The translations under genes and the position numbers were made by a program. Below are positions 1 to 10,016 of a stretch of 64,000 bases of DNA, one piece after another (the first letter of the stretch is position 1; the number at the start of each line of letters is the position of its first letter). Where the stretch lies: NCBI GenBank assembly GCA_964529175.1, contig CAZGVO010000001.1, forward strand, positions 62,001-126,000, written 5' to 3'. The notes beneath the pieces were generated by a model. The model worked only from the letters and a program-made list of their open reading frames with translations, ran no database searches and was not told the DNA's origin. This DNA comes from JAAFJM01 sp964529175 (GTDB lineage Bacteria; Bacteroidota; Bacteroidia; UKL13-3).

Positions 1-13
1 TTTCAACCAATAG

Positions 14-1978
14 CTATTTAACAGGTAATTCAAAAGTAAAAATAGTGCCTTGCCCTTTTTCGCTTTCAGCATAAATGGTGCCTTTATTTTGTTTGATAAA
101 ATCGTGGCAAAGCATTAAACCCAAACCTGTTCCTTTTTCGTTGGCAGTGCCTTGCGTACTTGGGTTTTTATGTTGGGTAAACAATTTATCTAGTTTATCT
201 TTATCTATACCAATTCCATTATCAATAACTGATACTTTGGTTACGCCATTTTCAGTAATACTAGCTATACTTACTTCTCCCCCATCGTTGGTAAATTTAA
301 TGGCATTTACTATTAAATTACGCAACACCAAATTGATGGTATTGCTATCTGCAAAAACCACGTCTTCTGCATTACATAAGTTTATCAAATTGATATTTTT
401 TTGATGAGCCAAACTGGCTGCTAAAGCAATATTTTTATCAACCAATTCTACTACACTTAACGGTTCAAAAACCAATGGCATTCCTTTTATTTGCGCAGCT
501 GCCCAAACTAAAAGATTTTCCAATAAATCAATATTATTTTCAACCGATGAAGCAATTTGCCTTGTTAGTTCTTCTGTATTTTCTGGCTTGTATTTTTTAT
601 TACTCATCAAGTCAAAATACAATTTCATGGTAGTTAAATTATTGCGCAAATCGTGACTGATAATGCTAAAAAATCTGTCCTTTACATTGTTTAATCTACC
701 TAGTTCTTCTGTTTGAATTTCTAGGGTTTTATTTTGATTAGCCAATGATTTACTGATACGTTTGTTATTGATAAAAAAATAGAAGAAAACAATGGCCAAA
801 AGCACAAATAATCCTACTATAGCTAAAAGCATATTCCGTAGTTGTTTTTCTTTTACCAATTGGGCTTTACTTAACTCTTCATTTTGTTTTAGCAAGCTAA
901 GTTGTTGCTGCGCTTTTTCTTTATCGTAAATCAGTTGTGTATTGGTTACTCGGGCTAAAATAGAATCGTTAAACAATGAATCTTTTATTTGATTACTCAA
1001 TAACGAAAATGTTTTAGACGCGAAACCTTGGTTATTTGATTTTGAAATAATGGCCAAACCTTCGTAAGCTTCTTTCAACTCAAAACGTTGATTTAACAAC
1101 TTGGCTTTTTGTAATGCTTGCTTATAATTTTGCTCCGCAACACCATAATTATTAAGCATTAACTCCGTGTTTCCTAAGCCTAATAAATTACTTGTTTCCA
1201 ATACATCAGAATTGGCTTGTTTTGAAATATTGTACGACATTTGATACAATTTCAAAGCACGTTTATAGTCCATTTGCGAGTAAAAAAGCTTGGCTATATT
1301 TTGGTAAGTAATGGCCTCTCCTGCTTTATTACCAATGCTTTTATAAATGCTCAAAGCTTTGTTATAATAAACTTCTGACAACTTATACTTTTTTTGCAAA
1401 GCATAAATTTTTCCAATATTTTCATACACCGTTAAAGTTCTAAAAGTATTTTTATTGCTTTCAAAAATTTGAGCAGCTTTTAAGTTAAACTCAATGGCTT
1501 TGGTAAAACTATTTTGTCTTTCGTAAATACTTGATATTAAAACATATACATTTATCAATTCATTTGGCAGGTTTAAAGCTTCAAATATCTTTAGCGCTTC
1601 TAAACTTAATTTGATGGCATTAGGTAAATTACCAAGGGCATAATTACAATCGGCAAGGGCATAATAAATTTGCGCTTTGGCTTTGCTATTTTCATCTGCT
1701 AAATCCAGTGCTTTTTGATAATTGGCTATAGCCAAACCAAATTGGGCCGATAGGTAATAATAAGCTCCTAAAGTTCTGTAGGCCTTAACTTTTAATGGAA
1801 TATTGTTTGAATTTTCGGTTAAAGCAACGGCCTTTTTACTTAATTCAAGTGCTTTAATTATATTTTGTGTACCTAGTTTATTGGCTGCATCTATTAAACT
1901 ATCAGCTTCATTTGTAGCATCTTGACAAAAAACATTGCCAACCAAAAACATAAATACAAATAGATAGATATAACGCAT
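14..1978 (-). CDS. TPR-containing sensor histidine kinase (orphan)
   Basis: This 654-aa protein has a signal peptide, a periplasmic array of TPR repeats (about residues 35-330), a coiled stretch, one membrane helix near 385-405, and a cytoplasmic kinase core. The phospho-acceptor H-box reads FFSIISHDLRNN (near 440). The ATPase N-box NLIVNAIKFTNDGG, the G1 box DNGIGID and the G2 box GTGLGL follow. It should autophosphorylate on the histidine in response to a periplasmic signal or protein partner. No response regulator, receiver domain or output domain is encoded beside it, so its partner is elsewhere. It has the same layout as the kinases at 10013 and 12186 but a different H-box. The ATG at 1978 gives a good signal peptide. 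The family call is firm; the signal is unknown. Confidence 0.93.
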   Translation of the reverse strand: MRYIYLFVFMFLVGNVFCQDATNEADSLIDAANKLGTQNIIKALELSKKAVALTENSNNIPLKVKAYRTLGAYYYLSAQFGLAIANYQKALDLADENSKAKAQIYYALADCNYALGNLPNAIKLSLEALKIFEALNLPNELINVYVLISSIYERQNSFTKAIEFNLKAAQIFESNKNTFRTLTVYENIGKIYALQKKYKLSEVYYNKALSIYKSIGNKAGEAITYQNIAKLFYSQMDYKRALKLYQMSYNISKQANSDVLETSNLLGLGNTELMLNNYGVAEQNYKQALQKAKLLNQRFELKEAYEGLAIISKSNNQGFASKTFSLLSNQIKDSLFNDSILARVTNTQLIYDKEKAQQQLSLLKQNEELSKAQLVKEKQLRNMLLAIVGLFVLLAIVFFYFFINNKRISKSLANQNKTLEIQTEELGRLNNVKDRFFSIISHDLRNNLTTMKLYFDLMSNKKYKPENTEELTRQIASSVENNIDLLENLLVWAAAQIKGMPLVFEPLSVVELVDKNIALAASLAHQKNINLINLCNAEDVVFADSNTINLVLRNLIVNAIKFTNDGGEVSIASITENGVTKVSVIDNGIGIDKDKLDKLFTQHKNPSTQGTANEKGTGLGLMLCHDFIKQNKGTIYAESEKGQGTIFTFELPVK

Positions 1979-2214
1979 GAAAAAAGTTTATAAAGGCAAA
2001 TCTAAAATAAAACTACTAAGTTTTTTCTTAAAATGAAAATGTGGGAAGGAATTTCATACTATCCTTAGAGTTAGCAGAGTGCTCAAAGGATTTATAAAGA
2101 AACTCCCGTAATACAAACACTATCTATTTTAGATGTTAAACTATCGGAATTTACTTTTGTATTAAATAAATTGAGAAATATTATTAATACTATTAAATTA
2201 TTTTTTTCATAGTC

Positions 2215-2778
2215 TTATTTTATTAATTCATAAATGCTATTTGATGTTTCAATTTTTATTATTCCTATATACTTTTTTGAATATATGTTGCCATTAGGTA
2301 TTAAAGGCACTACATTTACTGTGTCATAAACAGTATTTAGAATATTCATTTTTATTATTGGTGGGTAGTATAGAACCAAGGCATCATCAAAAATTTCTTT
2401 TGATAAGAATTGGTAATTAAAATTATACTTACCATAATTTAAAGATGAATTTGCTTTAGCAAAAAAGCTAACTTCGAAAAAATCAGTATCACTCGCAGCC
2501 ATTTTGAGACTTAACTGTTGCAAATTGTATTTGTCACAACTTTCACCACCAGCACTTCGCACTGTTTTTGTTTCTTTTAAACCCTGGCTTCTAAAAACTA
2601 AAGTATCAGTGCCGTTTTTTAAATATAAACGGGTACTGGTATCGCTATAAGGAATAATATAAGGTAAGTAGCTTTTATCTACTCCTCTTTCTATGGGTTT
2701 ACTGTCAGGGCAATCTTTACCACATGCATTTATTAATAAAATGGCAAAAAGTAAAATTGTAAATGTTTTGGTGTTCAT
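2215..2778 (-). CDS. Hypothetical lipoprotein
   Basis: I do not recognise the family. The protein has 187 aa if it starts at the ATG at 2778; a longer reading from 2805 adds nine residues before the signal. The N-terminus has a hydrophobic stretch ending in the lipobox LINAC followed by GKDC, so it is probably a lipid-anchored envelope protein. The rest is Ser/Tyr/Asn-rich with a beta-strand pattern and no catalytic motif I can see. It stands alone between the TPR kinase and kbl. Two similar 18-nt stretches (about 2058 and 2941) flank it. Confidence 0.75.
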   Translation of the reverse strand: MNTKTFTILLFAILLINACGKDCPDSKPIERGVDKSYLPYIIPYSDTSTRLYLKNGTDTLVFRSQGLKETKTVRSAGGESCDKYNLQQLSLKMAASDTDFFEVSFFAKANSSLNYGKYNFNYQFLSKEIFDDALVLYYPPIIKMNILNTVYDTVNVVPLIPNGNIYSKKYIGIIKIETSNSIYELIK

Positions 2779-3132
2779 GCCTTCGGCTTGATTTAAAATT
2801 TGCATGTTGTTATAAACTTTTATAATTTTTCAAATAATTGGTTAAATATAATTTGAAGCAATACTTGAAAATAAGTGTTTTTAAAAAACAAACATTGGTT
2901 ATTTTTATTTATTTACAAAAGAAAAGTATTTATTATCCAAACTATCCTAAGAGTTAGCGAAGCATGCTTTGTTTAAAAATGAATGTAATGAAACATAGTT
3001 TTCAAACTGCTATGCTAACAAGATTACGAACAGAAGTGAGAATTAATTTCAAAGCTTTACATAATCTGATAAAAATTAAACATTACCATGTAAATGGTAT
3101 TTGTATTTAATTCGCATAAAAATTTTAAAACC
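2779..3132. other. Intergenic region, no gene seen
   Basis: This is the divergent spacer between the lipoprotein (minus) and kbl (plus). It must hold both promoters, but I cannot place a convincing TAnnTTTG box for either. The stretch near 2941-2959 (ACTATCCTAAGAGTTAGC) resembles one at 2058-2076 on the other side of the lipoprotein gene. Confidence 0.5.
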
Positions 3133-4323
3133 ATGTACAAAACATTACAACCCATTTTACAAGCCGAATTAAAGGAAATAGAAGAAGCAGGTTTATTTAA
3201 ACGCGAACGTATTATTACCAGTCCGCAAGCTGCCGAAATTAAAGTAAGTAGTGGAGCCGAAGTGTTAAACTTTTGTGCCAATAATTACTTAGGCTTATCA
3301 AGCCATCCTAAGGTTTTAGAAGCTGCTAAAGCTACTATCGATACACATGGTTTTGGGTTAAGTAGTGTGCGTTTTATATGTGGTACACAAGATATTCATA
3401 AAACTTTAGAAGCTAAAATATCGGAATTTTTAGGAACTGAAGATACCATTTTATATGCCGCAGCTTTTGATGCAAATGGTGGCGTTTTTGAACCATTATT
3501 TAACGAAAAAGATGCCATTATTAGTGATGCTTTAAACCATGCAAGTATTATAGATGGGGTGCGTTTATGTAAAGCAGAACGCCACAGATATGAGCACAAT
3601 AACATGGCCGATTTAGAGGCTAAATTACAAGCCACAGCTCATTGCCGAAACCGCATTATTGTTACCGATTCGGTATTTAGTATGGATGGAACCATTGCAC
3701 AGCTAGATAAAATAGCTGAATTAGCCGATAAGTACGAAGCATTAATTATGATTGACGAGTGTCATTCAAGTGGGTTTATGGGCAAAACTGGTCGTGGGGT
3801 ACACGAACATTGCGGAGTAATGGGTAAAATTGATATCATTACTGGAACCTTAGGCAAAGCATTAGGCGGAGCAAGTGGCGGATTTACAAGTGGTAGAAAA
3901 GAAATTATTGACATGTTGCGTCAGCGCTCACGCCCCTATTTATTTAGTAATACTTTAGCACCAAGCATTGTTGGTGCAAGTATTGCGGTATTAGATATGT
4001 TAACCGAAACTACCGAATTACGCGACAAATTATGGGAAAACACCAAATACTTTAGAACCAAAATTGAAGAAGCTGGATTTGATGTAAAACCGGGCGAACA
4101 TGCCATTGTTCCTGTAATGCTTTACGATGCTAAGCTTTCGCAAGATTTTGCTTCACGTTTGTTAGAAGAAGGAATTTATGTGATTGGTTTTTACTATCCG
4201 GTGGTTCCAAAAGGACAAGCGCGTATTAGGGTTCAAATTTCGGCAGGACATGACAGAGTTCATTTGGACAAAGCCATTGCCGCATTTACCAAAGTAGGCA
4301 AAGAATTAGGAGTAATAAAATAA
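3133..4323 (+). CDS. kbl: Glycine C-acetyltransferase (2-amino-3-ketobutyrate CoA ligase)
   Basis: This enzyme is PLP-dependent and belongs to the alpha-oxoamine synthase family. It cleaves 2-amino-3-ketobutyrate with CoA to glycine and acetyl-CoA, the second step of threonine breakdown. From the ATG at 3133 the protein has 396 aa, close to the E. coli enzyme. A reading from 3094 would add 13 unlikely residues. Visible motifs are NFCANNYLGLSSHP near the N-terminus, the cofactor-ring region DECHSSGFMG, and the Schiff-base lysine in TGTLGKALGGASGG. Threonine dehydrogenase is not adjacent. A hairpin terminator at 4343-4374 ends the transcript. Confidence 0.95.
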   Translation: MYKTLQPILQAELKEIEEAGLFKRERIITSPQAAEIKVSSGAEVLNFCANNYLGLSSHPKVLEAAKATIDTHGFGLSSVRFICGTQDIHKTLEAKISEFLGTEDTILYAAAFDANGGVFEPLFNEKDAIISDALNHASIIDGVRLCKAERHRYEHNNMADLEAKLQATAHCRNRIIVTDSVFSMDGTIAQLDKIAELADKYEALIMIDECHSSGFMGKTGRGVHEHCGVMGKIDIITGTLGKALGGASGGFTSGRKEIIDMLRQRSRPYLFSNTLAPSIVGASIAVLDMLTETTELRDKLWENTKYFRTKIEEAGFDVKPGEHAIVPVMLYDAKLSQDFASRLLEEGIYVIGFYYPVVPKGQARIRVQISAGHDRVHLDKAIAAFTKVGKELGVIK

Positions 4324-4342
4324 CTTATAATCAATACAATAG

Positions 4343-4374
4343 AAAAGCGAAAACTAAAAACTTTCGCTTTTTTT
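4343..4374 (+). terminator. Intrinsic terminator after kbl
   Basis: The arms AAAAGCGAAA and TTTCGCTTTT surround a short A-rich loop, and the T-run continues after the stem. It sits 20 nt after the kbl stop codon. Confidence 0.8.
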
Positions 4375-4454
4375 GTTTTAATAGCATGATTTTTTTTCAG
4401 CCATACTGACATTGGTTTGATTTTTGTTAAGTTTGTTTCACAAATATTTGTTAA

Positions 4455-4952
4455 ATGACAATTCCTTTTAGCCAAATGCCACCAAACGCCAAAGTTTGGA
4501 TTTATGCTAGCGATAAAATTATAAATGCTTCGCAATTAAAAACCATCCATGAAATGGCAGTTCCATTTATTCAAAATTGGACCGCTCATCAAAATCAACT
4601 AAAAGCAGAGTTTGCAGTTTTGTATAATTGTTTCTTAGTTTTTATGGTAGATGAAGGCTTTAACGAAATTAGCGGTTGTGGTATTGACAAATCAGTTAAA
4701 TTAGTTAAAGAAATAGAACAAGCTACGGGTTTAAATCTATTTGACAGGCTAAAAATACAAATAATTGAAAATCAAAATATTAACATCTACTCAAAAACAG
4801 AAGTTACTAAAAAAATAGAGAATAACGAATTAAGCACTGAAGCCAAAACATTCAATAACCAAGTCAGTATAAAATCGCAGTTCGATAACGAATGGATAAT
4901 TGATTTAGAAAAAGCTTGGTTTTACCCAAAAACAAAATTACAATCAGTTTAA
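4455..4952 (+). CDS. Conserved Bacteroidota protein, often labelled 'ABC transporter ATPase'
   Basis: This 165-aa cytoplasmic protein has no Walker A or B motif. I recognise the opening pattern IPFSQMPPNAKVWIYASD, the WTAHQNQLKAEF segment and the SGCGIDKSVKLVKEIEQ segment as those of a small family found across Bacteroidota. Databases often call it 'ABC transporter ATPase', which the sequence does not support. Its function is unknown. It lies 77 nt upstream of ftsH on the same strand and may be co-transcribed with it. The conserved Cys in GCGIDKS is the only obvious candidate functional residue. Confidence 0.8.
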   Translation: MTIPFSQMPPNAKVWIYASDKIINASQLKTIHEMAVPFIQNWTAHQNQLKAEFAVLYNCFLVFMVDEGFNEISGCGIDKSVKLVKEIEQATGLNLFDRLKIQIIENQNINIYSKTEVTKKIENNELSTEAKTFNNQVSIKSQFDNEWIIDLEKAWFYPKTKLQSV

Positions 4953-5029
4953 AATACATTTTGCTAGCTCAAAACTATTTGTAGTTTTGAAAAAATATAA
5001 AATTTAATCATAAATAAATAATACCTTAA

Positions 5030-7117
5030 ATGGCCGATATCAATTCAAACGATTTAAAACCTCAAAACGAAAACAATCCTAGTCCGCGTAAAAACAGCAA
5101 TTTACCAAAATTCAATTTTTATTGGATTTACGCAATAATTGCCGTTTTTATGATTGTTTTGTTTTTTTTACCAAAAGATTTTGCTGAAAAAACCACTTGG
5201 CTAACAGTAAGAAACAACATGATTTTAACCCACGATGTAGAAAAAATTGTGGTAGTTAATAAAGAAAAAGCCGAAGTTTTTATAAAAGAAAGCGCTCTTT
5301 CTAACACCAAATATAAAACTGTAAGAGGCCAAGGAAGCTTTGGCGAAAAAGGACCTCAATATTATTTTGAAATTGGCGATTTACAGCAATTTGAAAAAAA
5401 TATGGATGAAGCTCAAAAAGACTTTGGCCAAAACGAAAAAATTACTGTTGAATTTGCCAATACTCGCGAAACTTCTAACTTTTTAGTTAATTGGTTACCA
5501 ATATTATTATTAATTGGTTTTACCTTCTTTATGGTACGCAGAATGAGCGGTGGCTCAGGCGGAGGAGGCGGAGCTCAAATATTTAATATTGGCAAAAGCC
5601 GCGCGCAATTATTTGATAAAGAGAGCAATGTAAATATTACTTTTAAAGACGTTGCAGGCCTTGACGAAGCAAAAGAGGAAGTAATGGAAATTGTAGATTT
5701 CTTGAAAAATCCTAAAAAATACACTGTACTTGGAGGTAAAATTCCTAAAGGTGCTTTGTTAATTGGTTCTCCAGGAACAGGTAAAACTTTATTAGCTAAA
5801 GCAGTGGCTGGCGAAGCTGGTGTTCCTTTCTTCTCACTTTCAGGTTCCGATTTTGTGGAAATGTTTGTAGGTGTGGGTGCTAGCCGTGTTCGCGATTTAT
5901 TTAAACAAGCAAAGGAAAAAGCTCCTTGTATTATTTTTATTGATGAAATAGATGCTGTAGGCCGTGCACGTGGTAAAAACGCCATGCAAGGTGCTAATGA
6001 TGAGCGTGAAAATACCTTAAACCAATTACTAACCGAAATGGATGGTTTTGGAACTGATATTGGAATTATCATTTTGGCCGCAACCAATCGTCCTGATATT
6101 TTAGATTCAGCATTATTACGTCCAGGAAGATTTGATAGACAGATTTCAATTGATAAACCAGACTTGAAAGGCCGTGCCGCTATTTTTAGAGTTCATTTAA
6201 AACCTTTAAAATTAGCTGCAGATGTAGATGAAACTAAATTAGCTACTCAAACTGCTGGTTTTGCTGGTGCCGAAATTATGAACGTGTGTAACGAGGCTGC
6301 TTTAATTGCAGCTCGTAGAAACAAAGAAATGGTTGACATGGCAGATTTCCAAGCAGCTGTAGATAGAGTTATTGGAGGTTTAGAAAAGAAAAATAAAGTA
6401 ATTTCTGACCACGAAAAACAAATAGTAGCTTACCACGAAGCTGGCCATGCCATTTCAGGTTGGTTCCTAGAGCATGTTGATCCATTGGTTAAAGTCAGTA
6501 TTGTACCTCGTGGGGTTGCGGCTTTAGGATATGCGCAATATTTACCAAAAGACCAATATTTATACACTACCGAACAAATGATAAACATGATGTGTATGAC
6601 ATTGGGCGGACGTGTAGCAGAGGATATTATTTTTAACCGCATAAGTACAGGTGCTCAAAACGATTTAGAACGTATTACCAAAATGGCTTATGCTATGGTT
6701 ACCATTTATGGTATGAACGATAAAGTAGGTAATTTAAGTTTTTACGACCCAAATAATGAATATGGTTTTACAAAACCATACAGCGATAAAACGGCAGAAT
6801 TAATTGACCAAGAAGTTAGAACTTTGGTAGAAATGTGTTACAATAAAACCAAAGCATTATTGCTAGAAAAGAAAGACTTACTAGAGAAATTGGCTCAAGA
6901 ATTATTGAAAAAAGAGATTATTTTCCAAGCTGATTTAGAAGTTATTTTAGGTAAACGTCCGTTCGAATACCGCAATCAAGAAATTGAGGCAATGGATGCT
7001 GAAAAACTAAAACTAGACGAAGAAGCAAAAGAACTAGCTGATAAAAAAGCCGAAACGACTGAAGCAAGTGCTGTAAACCCAGAAGTTAAAGCTGAAAACA
7101 ACGACACAACGGCCTAA
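5030..7117 (+). CDS. ftsH: ATP-dependent zinc metalloprotease FtsH
   Basis: FtsH is a membrane-anchored AAA+ protease that degrades misfolded membrane proteins and regulatory proteins. The 695-aa protein has a cytoplasmic N-tail, a first membrane helix near 30-50, a periplasmic domain, a second helix near 152-170, a Gly-rich linker, and then the AAA module. Walker A is GSPGTGKT (G246-T253, catalytic K252) and Walker B is IIFIDEIDAVG. The second region of homology holds NRPDILDSALLRPGRFDR. The peptidase site is HEAGH (H469, E470, H473). The C-terminal tail is charged and Lys/Glu/Ala-rich, as is common in this phylum. The gene ends in a strong terminator at 7141. Confidence 0.98.
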   Translation: MADINSNDLKPQNENNPSPRKNSNLPKFNFYWIYAIIAVFMIVLFFLPKDFAEKTTWLTVRNNMILTHDVEKIVVVNKEKAEVFIKESALSNTKYKTVRGQGSFGEKGPQYYFEIGDLQQFEKNMDEAQKDFGQNEKITVEFANTRETSNFLVNWLPILLLIGFTFFMVRRMSGGSGGGGGAQIFNIGKSRAQLFDKESNVNITFKDVAGLDEAKEEVMEIVDFLKNPKKYTVLGGKIPKGALLIGSPGTGKTLLAKAVAGEAGVPFFSLSGSDFVEMFVGVGASRVRDLFKQAKEKAPCIIFIDEIDAVGRARGKNAMQGANDERENTLNQLLTEMDGFGTDIGIIILAATNRPDILDSALLRPGRFDRQISIDKPDLKGRAAIFRVHLKPLKLAADVDETKLATQTAGFAGAEIMNVCNEAALIAARRNKEMVDMADFQAAVDRVIGGLEKKNKVISDHEKQIVAYHEAGHAISGWFLEHVDPLVKVSIVPRGVAALGYAQYLPKDQYLYTTEQMINMMCMTLGGRVAEDIIFNRISTGAQNDLERITKMAYAMVTIYGMNDKVGNLSFYDPNNEYGFTKPYSDKTAELIDQEVRTLVEMCYNKTKALLLEKKDLLEKLAQELLKKEIIFQADLEVILGKRPFEYRNQEIEAMDAEKLKLDEEAKELADKKAETTEASAVNPEVKAENNDTTA

Positions 7118-7140
7118 TTTTATAAAATCTAAATAAAAAG

Positions 7141-7172
7141 CCTGCATCAAATAAATTGGTGCAGGTTTTTTT
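7141..7172 (+). terminator. Intrinsic terminator after ftsH
   Basis: A 10-bp stem (CCTGCATCAA with TTGGTGCAGG, one G-T pair) and the loop ATAAA are followed by seven T residues. Confidence 0.9.
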
Positions 7173-7274
7173 ATGATGGCTACAAAATTATTTAACCAGA
7201 AAACAACCGAATTATTAGTAAAAAGTCGTTGCTAAAACTAATTTAAACCTTTAATCTTGCGCTTCTTAAAACGG

Positions 7275-9326
7275 ATGGAAAACTCAGTATTTTTAAAAGC
7301 CTTTAAACTAATGAGCACAGCGCGTGCCATGGCCGATATTTACGATGCTAATCGTAACATTACCAAGTATGTACACTCTACAAGTAAAGGTCATGAAGCG
7401 GTGCAATTGGCATTAGCTTTCCAGTTAAAATCTTACGATTTTGTATCGCCATACTACAGAGATGAAAGTATGCTTTTAGGAATGGGGCTAACTCCATACG
7501 AATTAATGTTGCAATTATTGGCGAAAGCCGATGATCCATTTTCTGGAGGAAGAACCTATTATTCTCATCCATCATTACGCAGAGAAGGAATTCCGGTTAT
7601 GCCGCACCAAAGTAGCGCAACTGGTATGCAAGCAATTCCTGCCACAGGTATGGCGCATGGAGTTGCTTATAAAGAAAGTCAAGGTTTAAACAATCCAAAC
7701 GAAAAACCTGTAGTAATTTGTAGTTTGGGCGATGGTTCAGTAACTGAAGGCGAAATTGCCGAAGCATTGCAAATGGCTATCTTAAAAAAACTACCTATTA
7801 TATTTTTTGTACAAGATAATAATTGGGGAATTAGTGCCAGTGGTGAAGAAATGCGCGCCATGGATGCCTACGAATATGCAGCAGGTTTTAAAGGTTTAGA
7901 ACGCAGAAGAGTTGATGGAAGCGATTTTCAAGCTTCATACGATATTGTAAAAGAGAGTTTAAATTATGTAAGAATTCACAGGGCACCATTGTTAATTTGT
8001 GCTAAAGTGCCTTTACTGGGCCATCATACATCGGGTGTTAGAAAAGAATGGTACAGAACAGAAGAAGATATGGCGAAACATACCGCCAACGATCCTTTTG
8101 AAAAACTAAAATACCATATTTTAAATAATAACATTGCTACAGAACAAGAACTTGAAACTATAATAAATGAAGCAAATACTTATGTTGCTTCACAATTTAA
8201 CGATGCGGTAAATGCACCTGAGCCAAGTTTAGACACTTTGGAAAACCACGTTTTTGCGCCTTCGCAAGCTACAGAAGAAGTTGGAAATAGAACTCCAGAA
8301 GGCAAAGAACCAAGTGTAATGGTAGATGCGGCTTTACATGCTGTAGATGAAATTATGCGCAAGCATAAAGAAGCCATTTTTTATGGACAAGATGTGGGAG
8401 CAAGACTTGGAGGTGTTTTTCGTGAAGCAGCTACTTTAGCAGGAAAATATGGAGATGACCGCGTATTTAATACTCCAATTCAAGAAGCTTACATTGTAGG
8501 TTCTACGGTAGGAATGAGTGCAGTTGGTGTTAAACCAATTGTTGAAATTCAATTTGCCGATTATGTGTGGAGTGGCGTAAATCAACTGGTTTGCGAAATA
8601 ACTAAGTCAAGTTACTTAACTATGGGAAAATTTCCCGTTAGTTGCGTAATCAGAATTCCAATTGGTGCTTATGGAGGCGGTGGCCCTTACCACAGTGGAA
8701 GTATTGAATCAACTTTACTCACTTTAAAAGGAATAAAAATAGCTTACCCAAGTAATGCTGCCGATATGAAAGGCTTAATGAAAGCTGCTTATTACGATGG
8801 TAATCCTTGTATAATGCTAGAGCATAAAGGTTTGTATTGGAGTAAAAATCCAGGAACCGAACTTGCTCGTTGCATAGAGCCCGATGAAGATTATGTATTG
8901 CCATTTGGCAAAGCCAATATAGTATTGCAAGCAAGCGATGATGCTATTGAAAATGGCGAAAGTTGCACCATAATAACTTGGGGTATGGGCGTTTATTGGA
9001 GTTTAACTGCTGCCAAACAATTTGCTGGTAGAGTTGAAATAGTTGACTTACGCTCACTACAACCATTAGACGAAGAAACCATAATGGCAAGTGTAACCAA
9101 ACATGGCAAATGCTTAATTGTTACTGAAGAGCCGTTATTAAATTCGTTTGCTGAAAGTTTAGCTGCACGTATTATGCAACAATGTTTTACCAAATTAGAT
9201 GCTCCAGTAATGACAATTGGTTCAAAAAATTTACCTGCTGTGCCTTTAAATACGGGTTTAGAAGCCGAAATGTTACCAAATGCAAATAAGGTAGCCGATA
9301 AATTAAACGAACTGTTAAATTATTAA
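7275..9326 (+). CDS. 2-oxoacid dehydrogenase E1, fused alpha and beta subunits
   Basis: This is the thiamine-diphosphate E1 component of a branched-chain 2-oxoacid (or related 2-oxoacid) dehydrogenase complex. The alpha half (about 1-330) carries the ThDP motif GDGSVTEGE...NNWGIS. The beta half (about 350-683) carries VMVDAALHAVDEIM, FYGQDVGARLGGVF and the transketolase C-domain around VTEEPLLNSFAES. Fusion into one chain of about 680 aa is common in Bacteroidota, where it is usually annotated as 2-oxoisovalerate dehydrogenase E1. I chose the ATG at 7275; a TTG at 7257 adds six residues. E2 and E3 are not adjacent, so the exact substrate is inferred. tsaB follows after 3 nt. Confidence 0.9.
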   Translation: MENSVFLKAFKLMSTARAMADIYDANRNITKYVHSTSKGHEAVQLALAFQLKSYDFVSPYYRDESMLLGMGLTPYELMLQLLAKADDPFSGGRTYYSHPSLRREGIPVMPHQSSATGMQAIPATGMAHGVAYKESQGLNNPNEKPVVICSLGDGSVTEGEIAEALQMAILKKLPIIFFVQDNNWGISASGEEMRAMDAYEYAAGFKGLERRRVDGSDFQASYDIVKESLNYVRIHRAPLLICAKVPLLGHHTSGVRKEWYRTEEDMAKHTANDPFEKLKYHILNNNIATEQELETIINEANTYVASQFNDAVNAPEPSLDTLENHVFAPSQATEEVGNRTPEGKEPSVMVDAALHAVDEIMRKHKEAIFYGQDVGARLGGVFREAATLAGKYGDDRVFNTPIQEAYIVGSTVGMSAVGVKPIVEIQFADYVWSGVNQLVCEITKSSYLTMGKFPVSCVIRIPIGAYGGGGPYHSGSIESTLLTLKGIKIAYPSNAADMKGLMKAAYYDGNPCIMLEHKGLYWSKNPGTELARCIEPDEDYVLPFGKANIVLQASDDAIENGESCTIITWGMGVYWSLTAAKQFAGRVEIVDLRSLQPLDEETIMASVTKHGKCLIVTEEPLLNSFAESLAARIMQQCFTKLDAPVMTIGSKNLPAVPLNTGLEAEMLPNANKVADKLNELLNY

Positions 9327-9329
9327 TAA

Positions 9330-10016
9330 ATGACCCATATTTTATGCATAGAAACTGCTACTGAAATTTGTTCGGTAGCAATTGCTAAAAATGGTGAAAC
9401 CATAGCTTTAGTGGAAGATACGCTAGGTAATAACCATGCCTCGCAACTGCATATTTTAGTGGCCAAAGCGCTTGAACAATCTAATTTGCAATTCTCTGAT
9501 TTACAAGCAGTAGCCGTTAGTAAAGGACCTGGAAGTTATACAGGTTTACGTGTAGGTGTATCGGCTGCAAAAGGTTATTGCTATGCATTGCAAATTCCTT
9601 TAATTGCTATCAATACTTTACAAAGTTTAGCAAATGGCTTTTGGCAGAATAACCCAAATTATTCAGGTTTGGTTTGCCCTATGATTGATGCAAGAAGAAT
9701 GGAAGTTTATTGTGCATTGTTCAACAAAACATTGCACGAAGTGCTACCAACGCAAGCTAAAATAATAGATGAACAGTCATTTACAGAAGAGCTAACTCAA
9801 AATCCAATTGTATTTATTGGCAATGGAGCAGCCAAGTGCCAAAATACCATTGTTCATAAGCAAGCAAAATTTGATATTTCTGAAAGGTGCAATGCAAGTT
9901 ATTTAAGCCGATTAGCTCAAGAAGCTTTTAACAAAAATACTTTTGAAGATGTAGCCTATTTTGAGCCTTATTACTTAAAAGACTTTATAGGTACTGTAGC
10001 AAAAAAACTGATTTAA
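9330..10016 (+). CDS. tsaB: tRNA threonylcarbamoyladenosine biosynthesis protein TsaB
   Basis: TsaB is an ASKHA-fold partner of TsaD and TsaE in making the t6A modification at tRNA position 37. The 228-aa protein has the N-terminal motif ILCIETATEICSVAI, then NNHASQLHILV and the hallmark SKGPGSYTGLRVGVSAAKG. It starts 3 nt after the E1 stop codon, so it is probably co-transcribed. Its stop codon overlaps the stop of the convergent kinase gene: both use bases within TTTAA at 10013-10016. Confidence 0.95.
   Translation: MTHILCIETATEICSVAIAKNGETIALVEDTLGNNHASQLHILVAKALEQSNLQFSDLQAVAVSKGPGSYTGLRVGVSAAKGYCYALQIPLIAINTLQSLANGFWQNNPNYSGLVCPMIDARRMEVYCALFNKTLHEVLPTQAKIIDEQSFTEELTQNPIVFIGNGAAKCQNTIVHKQAKFDISERCNASYLSRLAQEAFNKNTFEDVAYFEPYYLKDFIGTVAKKLI

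Noticed and set aside
2058..2959. Mobile element bounded by two similar 18-nt stretches around the lipoprotein gene
   Set aside because: The similarity is short and imperfect, with no terminal inverted repeats or target duplication that I can see.
5575..6087. 170-aa frame on the minus strand
   Set aside because: It lies opposite the FtsH AAA domain, whose motifs are all intact; Ser/Pro-rich shadow.
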